A stretch of 64,000 nucleotides of DNA from Candidatus Marithrix sp. Canyon 246 (GCF_001723685.1 NZ_MCBX01000038.1:186001-250000), one strand, 5' to 3'. Shown: positions 1-9,401, numbered from the stretch's first letter. Notes: a model not told the origin generated them from the sequence alone. Numbers and translations are program-made.

Positions 1-1
1 A

Positions 2-1015
2 AGTTTGGCGGATGCACCAATGCAAGATTTATTGGAGCATTCACAAACGGCAAATCCTTTGTATTTACAAGTAATTTTAGAGGAGTTACGAGTTTTTGGT
101 GAGTTCGATAAATTGGAAGCTCACCTTAAAGAGCATTTGAAAACTGAAACTATTCCGGCTTTATATGATAAAGTTCTGGCACGTTTAGAGGCTGATTATC
201 AAGCAGAAGAATTTCCGCATTTAGTCGCAGATAGTTTGAGTTTGTTATGGGCATCACGACAGGGGCTAAACGAAGCGGAATTATTGAAAATTTTGGATAT
301 ACCTCAAGCAGTTTGGTCGCCTTTATATTTGGCTTTACAAAATACTTTAGTTAGCCGTGAGGGTTTGTTGAGTTTTTTCCATGATTATTTAAAGCAAGCG
401 GTAGAGAATCGTTATTTGTCTAGCTGTGAAGATCAACAACAGTGGCATTTACGCTTAGCTAATTATTTTGAAGAACAAGAACTTGATAGCAGAATTGCAA
501 ATGAATTGCCTTGGCAATTGCAACAGGCTGGAGAGAAAGATCGGTTGCGGGATTGTATTAGTGATATTTCGATGTTTTTGCAGTTTAATGGTCAAGAATA
601 TGAGTTGTGGGGCTATTGGTTGGGGCTTGAACCTGATAAGACAATGGTTGAGGCTTATGGTGAGAGTTTAGCAAAGTATGAAGAAACTGAACAGCCTGAA
701 GAAAATAATTTGGGTATTGTGTTGAATAATTTAGGTTTATTTTTTAATAAAGCTGGTTATTTTTCAGCAGCTATTCCTTTGTTGCGTCGCGCCTTAGAAA
801 TTAATGAAAAAGTCTTGGGCAAGCAGCATCCCGACACGGCGAGTTCTCTGAATAATTTCGCGGGTTTACTTGAAGCGAAAGGAGACTATGACCATGCAGA
901 ACCGCTTTACAAACGCGCCTTAGAAATATTTGAAAAAGTATTAGGTGCAGAACATCCCAATACAGTAACAGTCCGCGATAATTTAGAATATTGCAGAGCC
1001 AAAATAGAAAAATAA
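2..1015 (+). CDS. TPR-repeat protein, C-terminal part (5' end outside window)
   Basis: The reading frame is open from the first bases of the window, so this is the 3' part of a longer gene. The first 230 visible residues are helical, with motifs such as ESREGLLSFFHDYLKQAV-like text that resemble the helical part following a NACHT/STAND-type NTPase. The last 100 residues hold two or more kinesin-light-chain-type TPR units (RRALEINEKVLG..HPDTA, then KRALEIFEKVLG..HPNT). Such proteins usually act as protein-interaction platforms. The NTPase domain itself is not visible here, so that part is inference. A large hairpin repeat follows the stop codon. Confidence 0.7.
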   Translation, partial: SLADAPMQDLLEHSQTANPLYLQVILEELRVFGEFDKLEAHLKEHLKTETIPALYDKVLARLEADYQAEEFPHLVADSLSLLWASRQGLNEAELLKILDIPQAVWSPLYLALQNTLVSREGLLSFFHDYLKQAVENRYLSSCEDQQQWHLRLANYFEEQELDSRIANELPWQLQQAGEKDRLRDCISDISMFLQFNGQEYELWGYWLGLEPDKTMVEAYGESLAKYEETEQPEENNLGIVLNNLGLFFNKAGYFSAAIPLLRRALEINEKVLGKQHPDTASSLNNFAGLLEAKGDYDHAEPLYKRALEIFEKVLGAEHPNTVTVRDNLEYCRAKIEK

Positions 1016-1024
1016 ATAACAATA

Positions 1025-1131
1025 TTGTCTGAATCAGGATTTACAAAATTAAAGAATTTACAGGATATATCATTCTTTATCAAAGTGAAATCCTGAAAAT
1101 CCTAAAATCCTGTAAATCCTGATTCAGACAA
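1025..1131. repeat. Intergenic hairpin element with perfect 21-bp arms
   Basis: Positions 1025-1045 are the exact reverse complement of 1111-1131 (arm core CTGAATCAGGATTTAC). The inner part also pairs imperfectly, through related blocks such as ACAGGAT and ATCCTGA, so the whole 107 bp can fold as one long hairpin. It sits between a stop codon and the next start codon. It could be a small non-autonomous mobile repeat or a terminator-like structure. Confidence 0.7.
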
Positions 1132-1157
1132 CTAAATTAATAAAGGAAAAAAACAAA

Positions 1158-3365
1158 ATGAACTACCAAATCCACAAAAAAGGCCAAAACCTACTACACT
1201 GGCAATTTATAGGAATTATCGGCCTAATAGTACTAATTCTAGGACTAATAAGTAACTTCCTAGCCTACCCAGCCAATAACATAATAACAATATTCGACAA
1301 CCTATCGCGTACCATACAACTATTTATACCCGAACAAGACTTGCTACAAGTTCCAGAAGGAGCATGGTATCTAGCAATTGCCAAATTTTTGGGAACTGTC
1401 GTTGCTTTCATCATAATCGCCCAAGTAATATTTCAAATATTTATCAACCAATACCAAATATGGCGACTACAACACAATAAAAATCATATTGTTATATCAT
1501 GATTTGCAGAATGTGGACAACAAATTGCAATAGCAGCATTAGCCCAAGACAAAAATGTCATTGCAATTGAACTAGAAACCAAACTACAACAACAAGCATT
1601 TATCATGCAAAACAACAATATAAGCCTACTAATAGCCGATCCAACAGACAAAACCACATTATTGCAAGCCGCAGCTCACCAAACCGAGCGCGTGATTTTT
1701 GCCAATAAAAATAACCTCCTAAATATCCAAGGAGTAAATAACTTACGACAAATATTGCAACAACAACCCACAACCACCACCAAATATGCCCATATTCAAA
1801 TAGACGACCCAAACCTAATCGAATCATTAAAAGAAGACCCACAATTCCTAAAATCAGACCAAAGCTTAAAAGTTATAACATTCAATAGACACCGCCTAAC
1901 CGCACGACGTTTATTACTAAGCTACCCCCTATACCAATATGCAGATATGCGGGGACAAGATAGAATCCGAGTAGCCATATTTGGATTTGCTAATAAAGCA
2001 CAACAAATGCTACTCCAACTAGCCAGCTCTAGCTACTACCGAGACTTCAAAGTCCCAGAAATAATAATAATAGACCCCCAAGCCAAACAACGCGGACAAC
2101 AATTTATAAACCGCTACCCCGGCTTGCAAGACCCAGAAATCTGCAAACTTAATTTCATCGACTTTAACATAAAGACACAAACACCAGACGCAGAATTTTT
2201 ACAAACACTTGAAAACCAAGGAAACAGTGCTTACGGTCAAAACCTGACAGCAATCTTATTTTGCCTTGAACAAGACAAGAAAAATATAAACGCCTCCCTA
2301 CGATTGCGAATAAAAACCCAACAAACACGTATAGCACTAGCACCAATATTTGTTGAAATGACACAAGACTTACCAGCCCTATCAATACCCGTAGAAAAAA
2401 CCCCTTATTTTGAGCAAGTGGTTCAACATTTTGGACAACTAGAACAAACATGTAGTTGGCAAGAAATAGTAGAAGCAAGTAGCGACAAACTCGCAAAATT
2501 CATACATAAAGCCTACAACAGCCGCTATGGAAAAGGCACAAAATGGCAAGACTTAACAGAAACCTACCGCGATGCCAATCGGGGAGCGGCAGATCATATA
2601 ACAGTAAAACTAGCCAGCCTAGCCTATTGGATACCAGAAGATCCAAGCAACTGGAGCCAAACAGTAGATTTAACCGAAAACCAAGAATTACTAGCAAAAC
2701 TAGAACACAAGCGTTGGTACGCCGAACGCCGACTAAATGGCTGGCAATACGGAACCACAAGAGATGACAACCGCAAAATCCACCCATGCCTAGTACCATA
2801 CGAGCAACTACCAGAAGATGAAAAACAAAAAGATAGAACCAACATACAAGACTTACAAAACTTCTTCTCATCACAACAGCCCAAACAAGGAGAAAAAGTA
2901 CGTAAAGCGATAACAATAGCCTTACTAGCGACAAAAGAATCACAACTGAATAAAGAATTCATCAAACAACTATTAACAAAACATAATGATTACCATATAA
3001 CATTTATGACAGCCTTACAAAACCCCCTAGAACAGGAATTTGCAAAAATAGCCATTGAAGAAAAGCTAAAATTAATAATACCCCGCCCCTACCCAAACGA
3101 ACAAAAATACCCAGAAGCCGACTGGATAATAGACCTACTACCAGCCGGGAAACAACCAACATCACTAACAACAGAAGAACGAGAAATACAACACCAACGC
3201 GCCATAATTTACCAACTAGAACGCGCAGACATAGTGATAATGGCAGAAGAAAATCAACAATGGATAAAATGGCGACAAGGAGAAGAAACCATACCAACCG
3301 AACTATCATCAATTCCAAGCTCTTTAAATAGAACAATTCCTAGTGAATTGATTATGGTTCACTAA
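1158..3365 (+). pseudogene. TrkA-N/RyR-domain membrane protein interrupted by one in-frame TGA
   Basis: One frame runs from ATG 1158 to 3365 and is broken only by TGA at 1500-1502. The first 114 residues have two membrane segments (near residues 17-37 and 73-95) and end in HIVIS. The frame resumes as FAECGQQIAIAALAQDKNVIAIE, so together they form the start of a TrkA-N (NAD-binding Rossmann) domain. The stop falls where the first glycine of GxGxxG is expected; GGA to TGA is a single change. Further on there is a RyR domain (EHKRWYAERRLNGWQYG, then KIHPCLVPYEQL) and a C-terminal domain of about 140 residues that I cannot assign. Proteins of this layout are annotated as ion-channel-like or NAD-binding RyR proteins. 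Downstream translation could restart at ATG 1605, but that protein would lack the membrane part. Confidence 0.75.
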
Positions 3366-3370
3366 CGATC

Positions 3371-3697
3371 ATGATAACAACAATAATACTATTATTATTA
3401 ATAAGCCTTCTAACATGGTTTTGGTTTGACACATTAAAATCACGTGAAAGGGCAAAAAATATTTGTAAACAAAGTTGTAGAGAATTAAAACTACAATTAT
3501 TAGATGATACCATTGCATTAATACGAATCAGATTAAAACGTAATAATCATGGTAAATTAATAGTGCAAAGACTATATCAATTTGAATTTGACGATGGTAA
3601 TAATCAGCGTCAGACGGGAAGGATATTAATGCGTGGCATCTCCTTAGAAATGTTAGAGATGCCCGGTTATATGGATCGAATTATTCAACCAATTTAA
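3371..3697 (+). CDS. DUF3301 family membrane-anchored protein
   Basis: 108 residues: one N-terminal membrane segment (residues 1-19), then LKSRERAKNICKQSCRELKLQLLDDTIALIRI and a basic, beta-rich tail. The RExAxxxxxxxCxxxxLQLLDDTVAL pattern is the DUF3301 signature, common in gammaproteobacteria and of unknown function. Its last codons lie in a 25-bp sequence that is repeated at 4281-4305. Before the hicAB insertion the gene probably ended ...IIQPM and overlapped the end of sspB; it now ends ...IIQPI. Confidence 0.8.
   Translation: MITTIILLLLISLLTWFWFDTLKSRERAKNICKQSCRELKLQLLDDTIALIRIRLKRNNHGKLIVQRLYQFEFDDGNNQRQTGRILMRGISLEMLEMPGYMDRIIQPI
3669..3693. repeat. 25-bp direct repeat, copy 1, flanking hicAB
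   Basis: The sequence (core ATGGATCGAATTATTCAACC) is identical to 4281-4305. This copy encodes the end of the DUF3301 gene. The other copy overlaps the end of sspB and the first bases of hicA. The two copies bound the toxin-antitoxin insert exactly. Confidence 0.85.
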
Positions 3698-4092
3698 TGA
3701 GTAGATATATACTCTGTTACTGCTTGAGTCAATAAGCTAGAACGCGATTTACCATGCTTTCTAGCATAATTATCTACCGTATTTAATAAAATTTCTGGAA
3801 TTTCAATGTTTACAGACTTTGATGGTATTGAAAGTTTACTCAAATCTACATCAATAATTGCCCAAATACCATCTTTAAAATCTTCATTTTGTTGATGTTG
3901 CTCTATAGCTGAAACTATTGGAATTGGCTCATTATCTATCAAAATGCCCTCAATATGGCACTCAATTGCTTCACGTGACATATCCATAGCTTCTTCTACG
4001 GTTGAACCTGCTGAAAAACACCCCGGAAGATCAGGTACTGTTACACTGAAGTCAGATTCAGTATCTTTATGTATAACTATAGGAAATTTCAT
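3694..4092 (-). CDS. hicB: HicB family antitoxin
   Basis: 132 residues. The N-terminal HicB fold is clear (HKDTESDFSVTVPDLPGCFSAG, then EEAMDMSREAIECHIEGI), and the C-terminal part is a ribbon-helix-helix DNA-binding segment (EIPEILLNTVDNYARKHGKSRSSLLTQA). It should bind and neutralise HicA and repress its own promoter. It begins two bases after the hicA stop, in the usual hicA-hicB order. Its stop codon abuts the left 25-bp repeat, so the insert boundary is precise. Confidence 0.9.
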   Translation of the reverse strand: MKFPIVIHKDTESDFSVTVPDLPGCFSAGSTVEEAMDMSREAIECHIEGILIDNEPIPIVSAIEQHQQNEDFKDGIWAIIDVDLSKLSIPSKSVNIEIPEILLNTVDNYARKHGKSRSSLLTQAVTEYISTH

Positions 4093-4093
4093 T

Positions 4094-4282
4094 TTAATTC
4101 CACTCCCATCCTGCCTGTCTATAGATACTACGAAGTGTACCTATAGCTATATCTTTTCTTGGATGTGGCACTGTAACTTTACCAGATTTAGTTGGATGTT
4201 TAAATTGATGATGATCACCTTTAGTGTGATGCAATACCCAACCATCATTTTTCAGCCGCTTTATAATTTCTCGACTATTCAT
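4094..4282 (-). CDS. hicA: HicA family mRNA interferase toxin
   Basis: 62 residues from ATG 4282: MNSREIIKRLKNDGWVLHHT, then KGDHHQFKHP and VTVPHPRKDIAIGTLRSI. This is the double-stranded-RNA-binding-like HicA fold with the catalytic histidine in GDHHQF. A longer in-frame start upstream would add 38 residues that read across the sspB end and do not look like HicA, so the short start is chosen. The start codon overlaps the right 25-bp repeat, and no clear ribosome-binding site is visible. Expression may depend on read-through from sspB. Confidence 0.9.
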   Translation of the reverse strand: MNSREIIKRLKNDGWVLHHTKGDHHQFKHPTKSGKVTVPHPRKDIAIGTLRSIYRQAGWEWN

Positions 4283-4305
4283 ATGGATCGAATTATTCAA
4301 CCAAT
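4281..4305. repeat. 25-bp direct repeat, copy 2, flanking hicAB
   Basis: Identical to 3669-3693. It contains the sspB stop codon and the last codons of sspB, read on the minus strand, and two bases of the hicA start codon. Confidence 0.85.
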
Positions 4306-4661
4306 GTAAGTGTTGGTTTTTTTGGCGGTGGAGACACTGCCTTCTGTTCTTCTGGCTCAGCTTGAAATGACATACCTTTGCCATTTTCTTGTGCATAAAT
4401 TGCTAATACTGCTGGTATCGGAATAAATACATTAACTTGTTGCCCTGAAAATCGAGCATTGAAATCCACCGAATCATTATTTAATACTAAATTTTCTACC
4501 GCTGTTGTTGATATATTTAATATTATATTACCATTATCAACATGCTCACGAGGTACTTCACAGCCTTCATAATCCGCATTCACCAATATATATGCTGTAA
4601 AATCATTATCAGTGATCCATTCATGTACAGCACGTAATAAATATGGTTGCATTGATGTCAT
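4293..4661 (-). CDS. sspB: ClpXP protease specificity-enhancing factor SspB
   Basis: 122 residues starting MTSMQPYLLRAVHEWITDND, with the SspB core (TAYILVNADYEGCEVPREHV, NIILNIS, FNARFSGQQVNVFIPIPAVLAIYA). It ends in a flexible tail with TLTLVE, which matches the ClpX-binding XB tail. SspB delivers ssrA-tagged proteins to ClpXP. It lies downstream of petABC as in many gammaproteobacteria, but sspA, which often precedes it, is absent. A strong terminator separates it from petC. CGGAGA upstream of the start is a usable ribosome-binding site. Confidence 0.92.
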   Translation of the reverse strand: MTSMQPYLLRAVHEWITDNDFTAYILVNADYEGCEVPREHVDNGNIILNISTTAVENLVLNNDSVDFNARFSGQQVNVFIPIPAVLAIYAQENGKGMSFQAEPEEQKAVSPPPKKPTLTLVE

Positions 4662-4672
4662 AAGTTTCTCCG

Positions 4673-4699
4673 AAAAAAAACCTGACAGGTGTCAGGTTT
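4673..4699 (-). terminator. Rho-independent terminator after petC
   Basis: Read on the minus strand it is AAACCTGAC-ACCT-GTCAGGTTT followed by further T residues. This is a 9-bp stem with a U-tract, between the petC stop and the sspB start. The stem uses the same CCTGACAGG motif as a repeat family seen at several other places in the window. Confidence 0.85.
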
Positions 4700-4707
4700 A
4701 TAATAGA

Positions 4708-5403
4708 CTAATGTATATCGCGCCAATATTCTTTTTTCAATGCATAAGCAAATAGAAAAAATATTGCAAGATATAATATGACTTTCCAACCTAAATCATA
4801 ACGCGCTGCTTTATTAGGTTCTCCAACATAATCTAAGAAATTCACCAAATTACGTACATCTTGACGATATTGTTTAGCTTTGGCTTCATCTTCTTTATTT
4901 ACTAATTCTAATTTATGATCAACCAGTTTTTGCCAACCTTGACGTTCCCATAAAACATGAGGCATACCAACATCTTTAAACACTAGATTGTTGACACCAT
5001 TTGGGCGTGATGGATCTAAATAAAAACTTAATAAATAAGTATATAACCAATCTGTACCGCGAGAGCGAGCAGTAACACTTAAATCTGGTGGAATTACACC
5101 AAACCATTTTTTAGCATCATCTTTATCCATTGCTATATCTAAGGTTTCACCGACTTTTTCAGCACTAAACATTAAATTATCTTGTAATTCCTCATTAGTT
5201 AAACCTAAGTCTTTACCAATGCGTTGATAACGCATATATTTTGCAGTGTGACAACCGATACAATAGTTGACAAATAACTTAGCTCCTTGTTGTAAAGAAG
5301 CTTTGTCAGTAATGTCATTATTTGCATGTTGTAGCTGAACACCACCACTAGCAAAACTAATATTGGGTATTAAAAAAATTAAAGTTAAAATTACTCTTTT
5401 CAT
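4708..5403 (-). CDS. petC: Ubiquinol-cytochrome c reductase, cytochrome c1
   Basis: 231 residues. A signal peptide ends near residue 19 (ISFASGG). The heme-c motif CIGCH is at residues 48-52. A candidate distal methionine is in DVGMPHVLW, and the C-terminal membrane anchor ILYLAIFFLFAYALKKEY is clear. It passes electrons from the Rieske protein to a soluble cytochrome c on the periplasmic side. The start codon shares a base with the petB stop (5403), so translation is coupled. Confidence 0.96.
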   Translation of the reverse strand: MKRVILTLIFLIPNISFASGGVQLQHANNDITDKASLQQGAKLFVNYCIGCHTAKYMRYQRIGKDLGLTNEELQDNLMFSAEKVGETLDIAMDKDDAKKWFGVIPPDLSVTARSRGTDWLYTYLLSFYLDPSRPNGVNNLVFKDVGMPHVLWERQGWQKLVDHKLELVNKEDEAKAKQYRQDVRNLVNFLDYVGEPNKAARYDLGWKVILYLAIFFLFAYALKKEYWRDIH

Positions 5404-6617
5404 TAGTCAGTCACCCTTTCTGGAACCGGCTTGGTTTTATCTAGTTTAGAATAAATAGGCATTAATAAGAAAAATGCAAAATATATAGCGGAAAATATTT
5501 GTGCAAAAAGGGTTTTAATTGGCGTTGGTCCCACCATGCCTAAATAACATAAACCAAAAAAGCTGATAATAAATAAAGTTAAAGCCAATTTATAAATCCA
5601 ACCTTTATAACGAATTGATTTTACTGGGCTTCTATCTAACCAAGGTAGAGCAAATAAAATTCCAATAGCTGCAACCATAGCAATTACACCCATTAATTTA
5701 TCAGGTATAGCACGCAATATTGCATAAAAAGGTGTGAAATACCATAAAGGTGCAATATGTTCAGGTGTTTTTAATGGATCAGCAGGGAAAAAGTTATTAG
5801 CTTCAATAAAATAACCACCCAATTCTGGTGCATAAAATATTACCCCAGCAAACAACATTAAAAATACTGTTACGCCAACAATATCTTTAACACTATAATA
5901 TGGATGAAAAGGAATTCCATCTACAGGAATACCTGTTTTTGGATCTTTATTCTTCTTAATTTCAACACCATCAGGGTTATTAGAACCTACTTCATGTAAG
6001 GCCATAATATGTAATACTACTAATACTAATAAAATTAAAGGTACTAAAATTACATGAAAAGCAAAGAAACGATTTAAAGTAGCGTCAGCAATTACATAAT
6101 CACCGCGTATCCACAATGCTAAATCTTCACCAACATAAGGAATTGCACCAAATAAAGAAATAATAACTTGCGCACCCCAATAAGACATTTGCCCCCAAGG
6201 TAACAAATAGCCTAAAAATGCCTCTGCCATTAGACATACATAAATAAACATGCCTATTAACCATACTAATTCACGCGGTTTTCTATATGAACCATACATC
6301 AAACCTCTAAACATATGTAAATAAACCACGACAAAAAAGAATGATGCACCAACTGCGTGCATATAGCGAATCAACCAACCATAATTGACATCGCGCATTA
6401 TGTATTCAACAGAGCCAAATGCTAATTCTGCATCTGGTTTATAATTCATGGTAAGAAAAATACCAGTTACTATTTGCAATACCAGCATTAATAATGCTAA
6501 TGATCCAAAGTAATACCAAAAATTAAAGTTTTTTGGAGCATAATATTTGGCAAGATGTTCATTCCATAAACTCATTAATGGAAAACGACTATCCACCCAA
6601 TCTAACATTTTATTCAT
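5403..6617 (-). CDS. petB: Ubiquinol-cytochrome c reductase, cytochrome b
   Basis: 404 residues, with eight or so membrane helices. The heme ligands are visible as H87/H101 (IRYMHAVG, VYLHMF) and H188/H203 (FFAFHVIL, VLHIMALH). The Qo-site loop that is PEWY in many bc1 complexes reads PLWYFTPFYAILR here, a variant with a hydrophobic residue in place of Glu. It is the quinol-oxidising membrane core of the bc1 complex. It overlaps petA and petC by one base each. Confidence 0.97.
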   Translation of the reverse strand: MNKMLDWVDSRFPLMSLWNEHLAKYYAPKNFNFWYYFGSLALLMLVLQIVTGIFLTMNYKPDAELAFGSVEYIMRDVNYGWLIRYMHAVGASFFFVVVYLHMFRGLMYGSYRKPRELVWLIGMFIYVCLMAEAFLGYLLPWGQMSYWGAQVIISLFGAIPYVGEDLALWIRGDYVIADATLNRFFAFHVILVPLILLVLVVLHIMALHEVGSNNPDGVEIKKNKDPKTGIPVDGIPFHPYYSVKDIVGVTVFLMLFAGVIFYAPELGGYFIEANNFFPADPLKTPEHIAPLWYFTPFYAILRAIPDKLMGVIAMVAAIGILFALPWLDRSPVKSIRYKGWIYKLALTLFIISFFGLCYLGMVGPTPIKTLFAQIFSAIYFAFFLLMPIYSKLDKTKPVPERVTD

Positions 6618-7213
6618 TAAGCAGTAGCTCCTATTAACAGACGAGTATCACTTAAATAGGTGTAAGGAGGCACAACTAAATTGGTAGGTGCTGGAACACT
6701 CTGATATACTCGCCCTGCTAAATCAAATTTAGAACCATGACATGGGCAGAAAAACCCACCTTTCCAGTCAGGATCAATGTCATTCCCTGCCGGATTATCG
6801 GCTTCAACATAAGAAGGTGAACAGCCTAAATGGGTACAAATACCTATCAATACTAAATACTCAGGTTTAATTGAACGCCCAGCATTTTTAGCATAATCAG
6901 GTTGTTGACTAATTACCTCAGAATGAGGATCACGCAATTTATTATTTAAACTTGACAATTCTTGTAAGTTTTGTTCTGATCTTTTAACTATCCAAATAGG
7001 TTTACCGCGCCATTCAACGGTAAGCCTTTGACCTTCTTTGATTTTACTAATATCCACTTCTATTGGTGCGCCAGCAGCTTGTGCTTTAGCACTTGGAGAA
7101 AAGGATGTTAAAAAAGGTACTGCAACAAAACCAGCTCCAACAGCTCCAACTACACTTGTAGCTGCAACTAAGAAGCGTCGTCTGCTATTATCTTCAACTA
7201 CGTTGTCAGTCAT
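6617..7213 (-). CDS. petA: Ubiquinol-cytochrome c reductase, Rieske iron-sulfur subunit
   Basis: 198 residues. The N-terminus has a Tat-like signal anchor (NSRRRFLVAAT followed by a hydrophobic stretch). The [2Fe-2S] ligands are in CTHLGC (C126, H128) and CPCHGSKFD (C156, H159), and C131/C158 form the usual disulfide. It is the first gene of the petABC operon. The gene at 7267 is divergent, so both promoters lie in the 53-bp gap. Confidence 0.97.
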   Translation of the reverse strand: MTDNVVEDNSRRRFLVAATSVVGAVGAGFVAVPFLTSFSPSAKAQAAGAPIEVDISKIKEGQRLTVEWRGKPIWIVKRSEQNLQELSSLNNKLRDPHSEVISQQPDYAKNAGRSIKPEYLVLIGICTHLGCSPSYVEADNPAGNDIDPDWKGGFFCPCHGSKFDLAGRVYQSVPAPTNLVVPPYTYLSDTRLLIGATA

Positions 7214-7266
7214 ATTTATTTATATCTCCTTATACTATTTGTACTAAAACTATATAATAACATCCT

Positions 7267-9267
7267 ATGCGTAAAAAGAAAAAACAATCTCAAACCTTGT
7301 CACCTGCCAATGCAGCTAAGTTATTAAGTAACCATAAATATAAAGATGCTATAGCTGCCTATAAAAAATTATTAAAATCAGAACCACGTCAAGAATGGTC
7401 TGACGCGCTAGCAAAAGCTTATTTGTTACGTTCTCATGAATTAGCTAATAAGGGCATGTATAAAGAAGCGGCTGCATTATGGGAAATTCGTAATAAACCA
7501 GATAATTTGGATCAGTATATATTTTGGCTGATTAAAGCTGAGAGTTATACACAAGCAGCGCGTTTTTTTATTGAATCAAACGATTCTATGCCTGAATTAA
7601 ATCTGTTATTTGGAATGTTATTAGCCGCTGGTGTTAATGGCATTGAATTTCCTGAAGATCATATTTTAGTAAAACACTTGGTTTTCATTAAAGATGCTCT
7701 GTCAAGCTATGAACAAACAGATTATGAAGCTTGTAAAGCGGCTTTAAAGCAAATTCCTTTCCGTTCACCTTATAGAGATTATAGTACTATTATTAAGGGA
7801 TTAATCTCAATTGAAACTGATGCTAGTTTGCAACTGTTTAATAAAATTCCAGCAGATTCTCCATATAAGAACTTAGCTACTGTTATTAGTTTATCAACAA
7901 ATTCGCTGGAATCTATAGTTAATAAGCAGTTAAATCCTGCTGAATTAGCTTTGATAGCTAGTCTGAAAGGCTGGAATAATAAGCAAATTAACATTATTAA
8001 TCAACTAAGAAAACCACACAACAATAAAACATTATTAGAAATAGTGATAAAAAATTGGCAACTTTTCGGTAAAGAAAAAAGTAGTCAATTTTGCTTAGCT
8101 TTATTGCCTCATTATCCTAGAGGAATTAAAGCTTATGAAAGTGAATTTGGATCATTATCATCATTTGAAAAAAATCGTATTCTCGCAATTCGCTCTGAAC
8201 AAGATGAAGCTGATAAGTATTGGCGTAAATGTATCAAATATCTGAAACAGGAACAAAATAATGAATTAAAAATCGCTTTTATTTATCGTCATTTAGCCGA
8301 ATTATCTGACAATGAAGAAGATATAGTAGCTGATTTAGAAGCAAGTTTATTATATGATCCAGCAGATAAAAACACTTATCTCAACTTAGTTAAATGGTAT
8401 GAAGATGAGGGTGAATTAAAACCCTATCATAAATGTGTTGATACTGCACTGAAACAATTACCCACAGATCCAGATATTTTATTGCTTGCTATGGCATCTG
8501 CCACACGCAAAAAAGCCTTTAAGAAAGCGGTAAAATTTGCTCAAAGCTTATTAAAAATAGATCCAATTAATGCAAAAGCGCGTGATTGTGCTATCGCATC
8601 TCATATATCTCATGCTCGTAAATCAATTAAAACGAAGAAATACCATTTAGCTGTTAAAGAATTAGATTCTGCTATGCGGTTAGAAAAAAAATCTAATGGT
8701 ATTGTGCAAATCAATCAAGCTTTATTAGCCATACATACTAGCGATAATCAAGCAATGGCTATTAAGAAGTTTGAAAAACAATTTGTCAATGATGATATCT
8801 GTGATCAATTTAGAATAATTGTTGAAAGTAAGCGTCAGTTTCTTGATTTGAAACTAACTAAACAAAATCTTATCCCTAATAAAAATGATGCTTTAAAATT
8901 ACTTAATATAATTAATGCTTACTTGGAACAAAAAGTCGATTGTCTTAACGAAAGTGTGCAGAAAATCAAACCTACTATTATAAAAATGGCTAAACTTGAT
9001 TTTTCTCAAGACGAAATGTTGAGTTTATGTGAGTGCTTTAAAGACTTAGCCAATTATGATTTATTAGGCAAATTTGCAACTACTGCCAATAAACGTTGGT
9101 CAAATCACCCAGCATTTATGTTTTATGAAGTTTATGCTGAAATTGATGGTAAAATTTTTAATTTAGAACCATATCAATTTCAAATAATTGATGAAGCAAT
9201 GAGTATTGCAAACACTCAAGGAGATAACCGTACAGCAATGATGATTATTAATTTTATGATAAATTAA
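7267..9267 (+). CDS. Large TPR-like helical protein upstream of the chaperone genes
   Basis: 666 residues, with no signal peptide and a basic start (MRKKKKQSQTLSPANAAKLLS). Helix pairs of TPR type run through the whole protein, for example HKYKDAIAAYKKLLKSEPRQEWSDALAKAY near residues 26-55, and SLLYDPADKNTYLNLVKWYEDEGEL in the middle. No catalytic domain is seen. It lies on the same strand as the J-like/GrpE-like/Hsp70 genes, but a 134-bp gap with a perfect inverted repeat separates them. A role as co-chaperone or client-binding scaffold is inferred only from position. Confidence 0.65.
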   Translation: MRKKKKQSQTLSPANAAKLLSNHKYKDAIAAYKKLLKSEPRQEWSDALAKAYLLRSHELANKGMYKEAAALWEIRNKPDNLDQYIFWLIKAESYTQAARFFIESNDSMPELNLLFGMLLAAGVNGIEFPEDHILVKHLVFIKDALSSYEQTDYEACKAALKQIPFRSPYRDYSTIIKGLISIETDASLQLFNKIPADSPYKNLATVISLSTNSLESIVNKQLNPAELALIASLKGWNNKQINIINQLRKPHNNKTLLEIVIKNWQLFGKEKSSQFCLALLPHYPRGIKAYESEFGSLSSFEKNRILAIRSEQDEADKYWRKCIKYLKQEQNNELKIAFIYRHLAELSDNEEDIVADLEASLLYDPADKNTYLNLVKWYEDEGELKPYHKCVDTALKQLPTDPDILLLAMASATRKKAFKKAVKFAQSLLKIDPINAKARDCAIASHISHARKSIKTKKYHLAVKELDSAMRLEKKSNGIVQINQALLAIHTSDNQAMAIKKFEKQFVNDDICDQFRIIVESKRQFLDLKLTKQNLIPNKNDALKLLNIINAYLEQKVDCLNESVQKIKPTIIKMAKLDFSQDEMLSLCECFKDLANYDLLGKFATTANKRWSNHPAFMFYEVYAEIDGKIFNLEPYQFQIIDEAMSIANTQGDNRTAMMIINFMIN

Positions 9268-9315
9268 TTTACAATAATAATTATTAAGGCTATATGCTAA
9301 TAATATACAGAAAGG

Positions 9316-9382
9316 AGTACAGCGAATTACGTGGATAAACGAATTGTGAAGTTTTATTAGTTTATCCACGTAATTCGCTGTA
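9316..9382. repeat. Hairpin with perfect 24-bp arms
   Basis: 9316-9339 and 9359-9382 are exact reverse complements (arm core CGAATTACGTGGATAAAC) around a 19-bp loop. Single arms of a closely similar sequence occur at 25138-25161 and 26884-26907, and a partial one near 43523. It lies between the TPR gene and the J-like gene, and could act as a terminator or attenuator. Confidence 0.75.
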
Positions 9383-9401
9383 CTTAATTTAAGAGGTTTT
9401 T

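Noticed and set aside
1500-1502. TGA read as glycine (recoded genetic code)
   Set aside because: The expected residue is glycine, which fits codes where TGA means Gly, but the other genes in the window do not use TGA within their frames and several use it as a stop. One mutation is simpler.
4094-4396. Long form of HicA starting at 4396
   Set aside because: The extra 38 residues translate the sspB end in another frame and do not resemble HicA.
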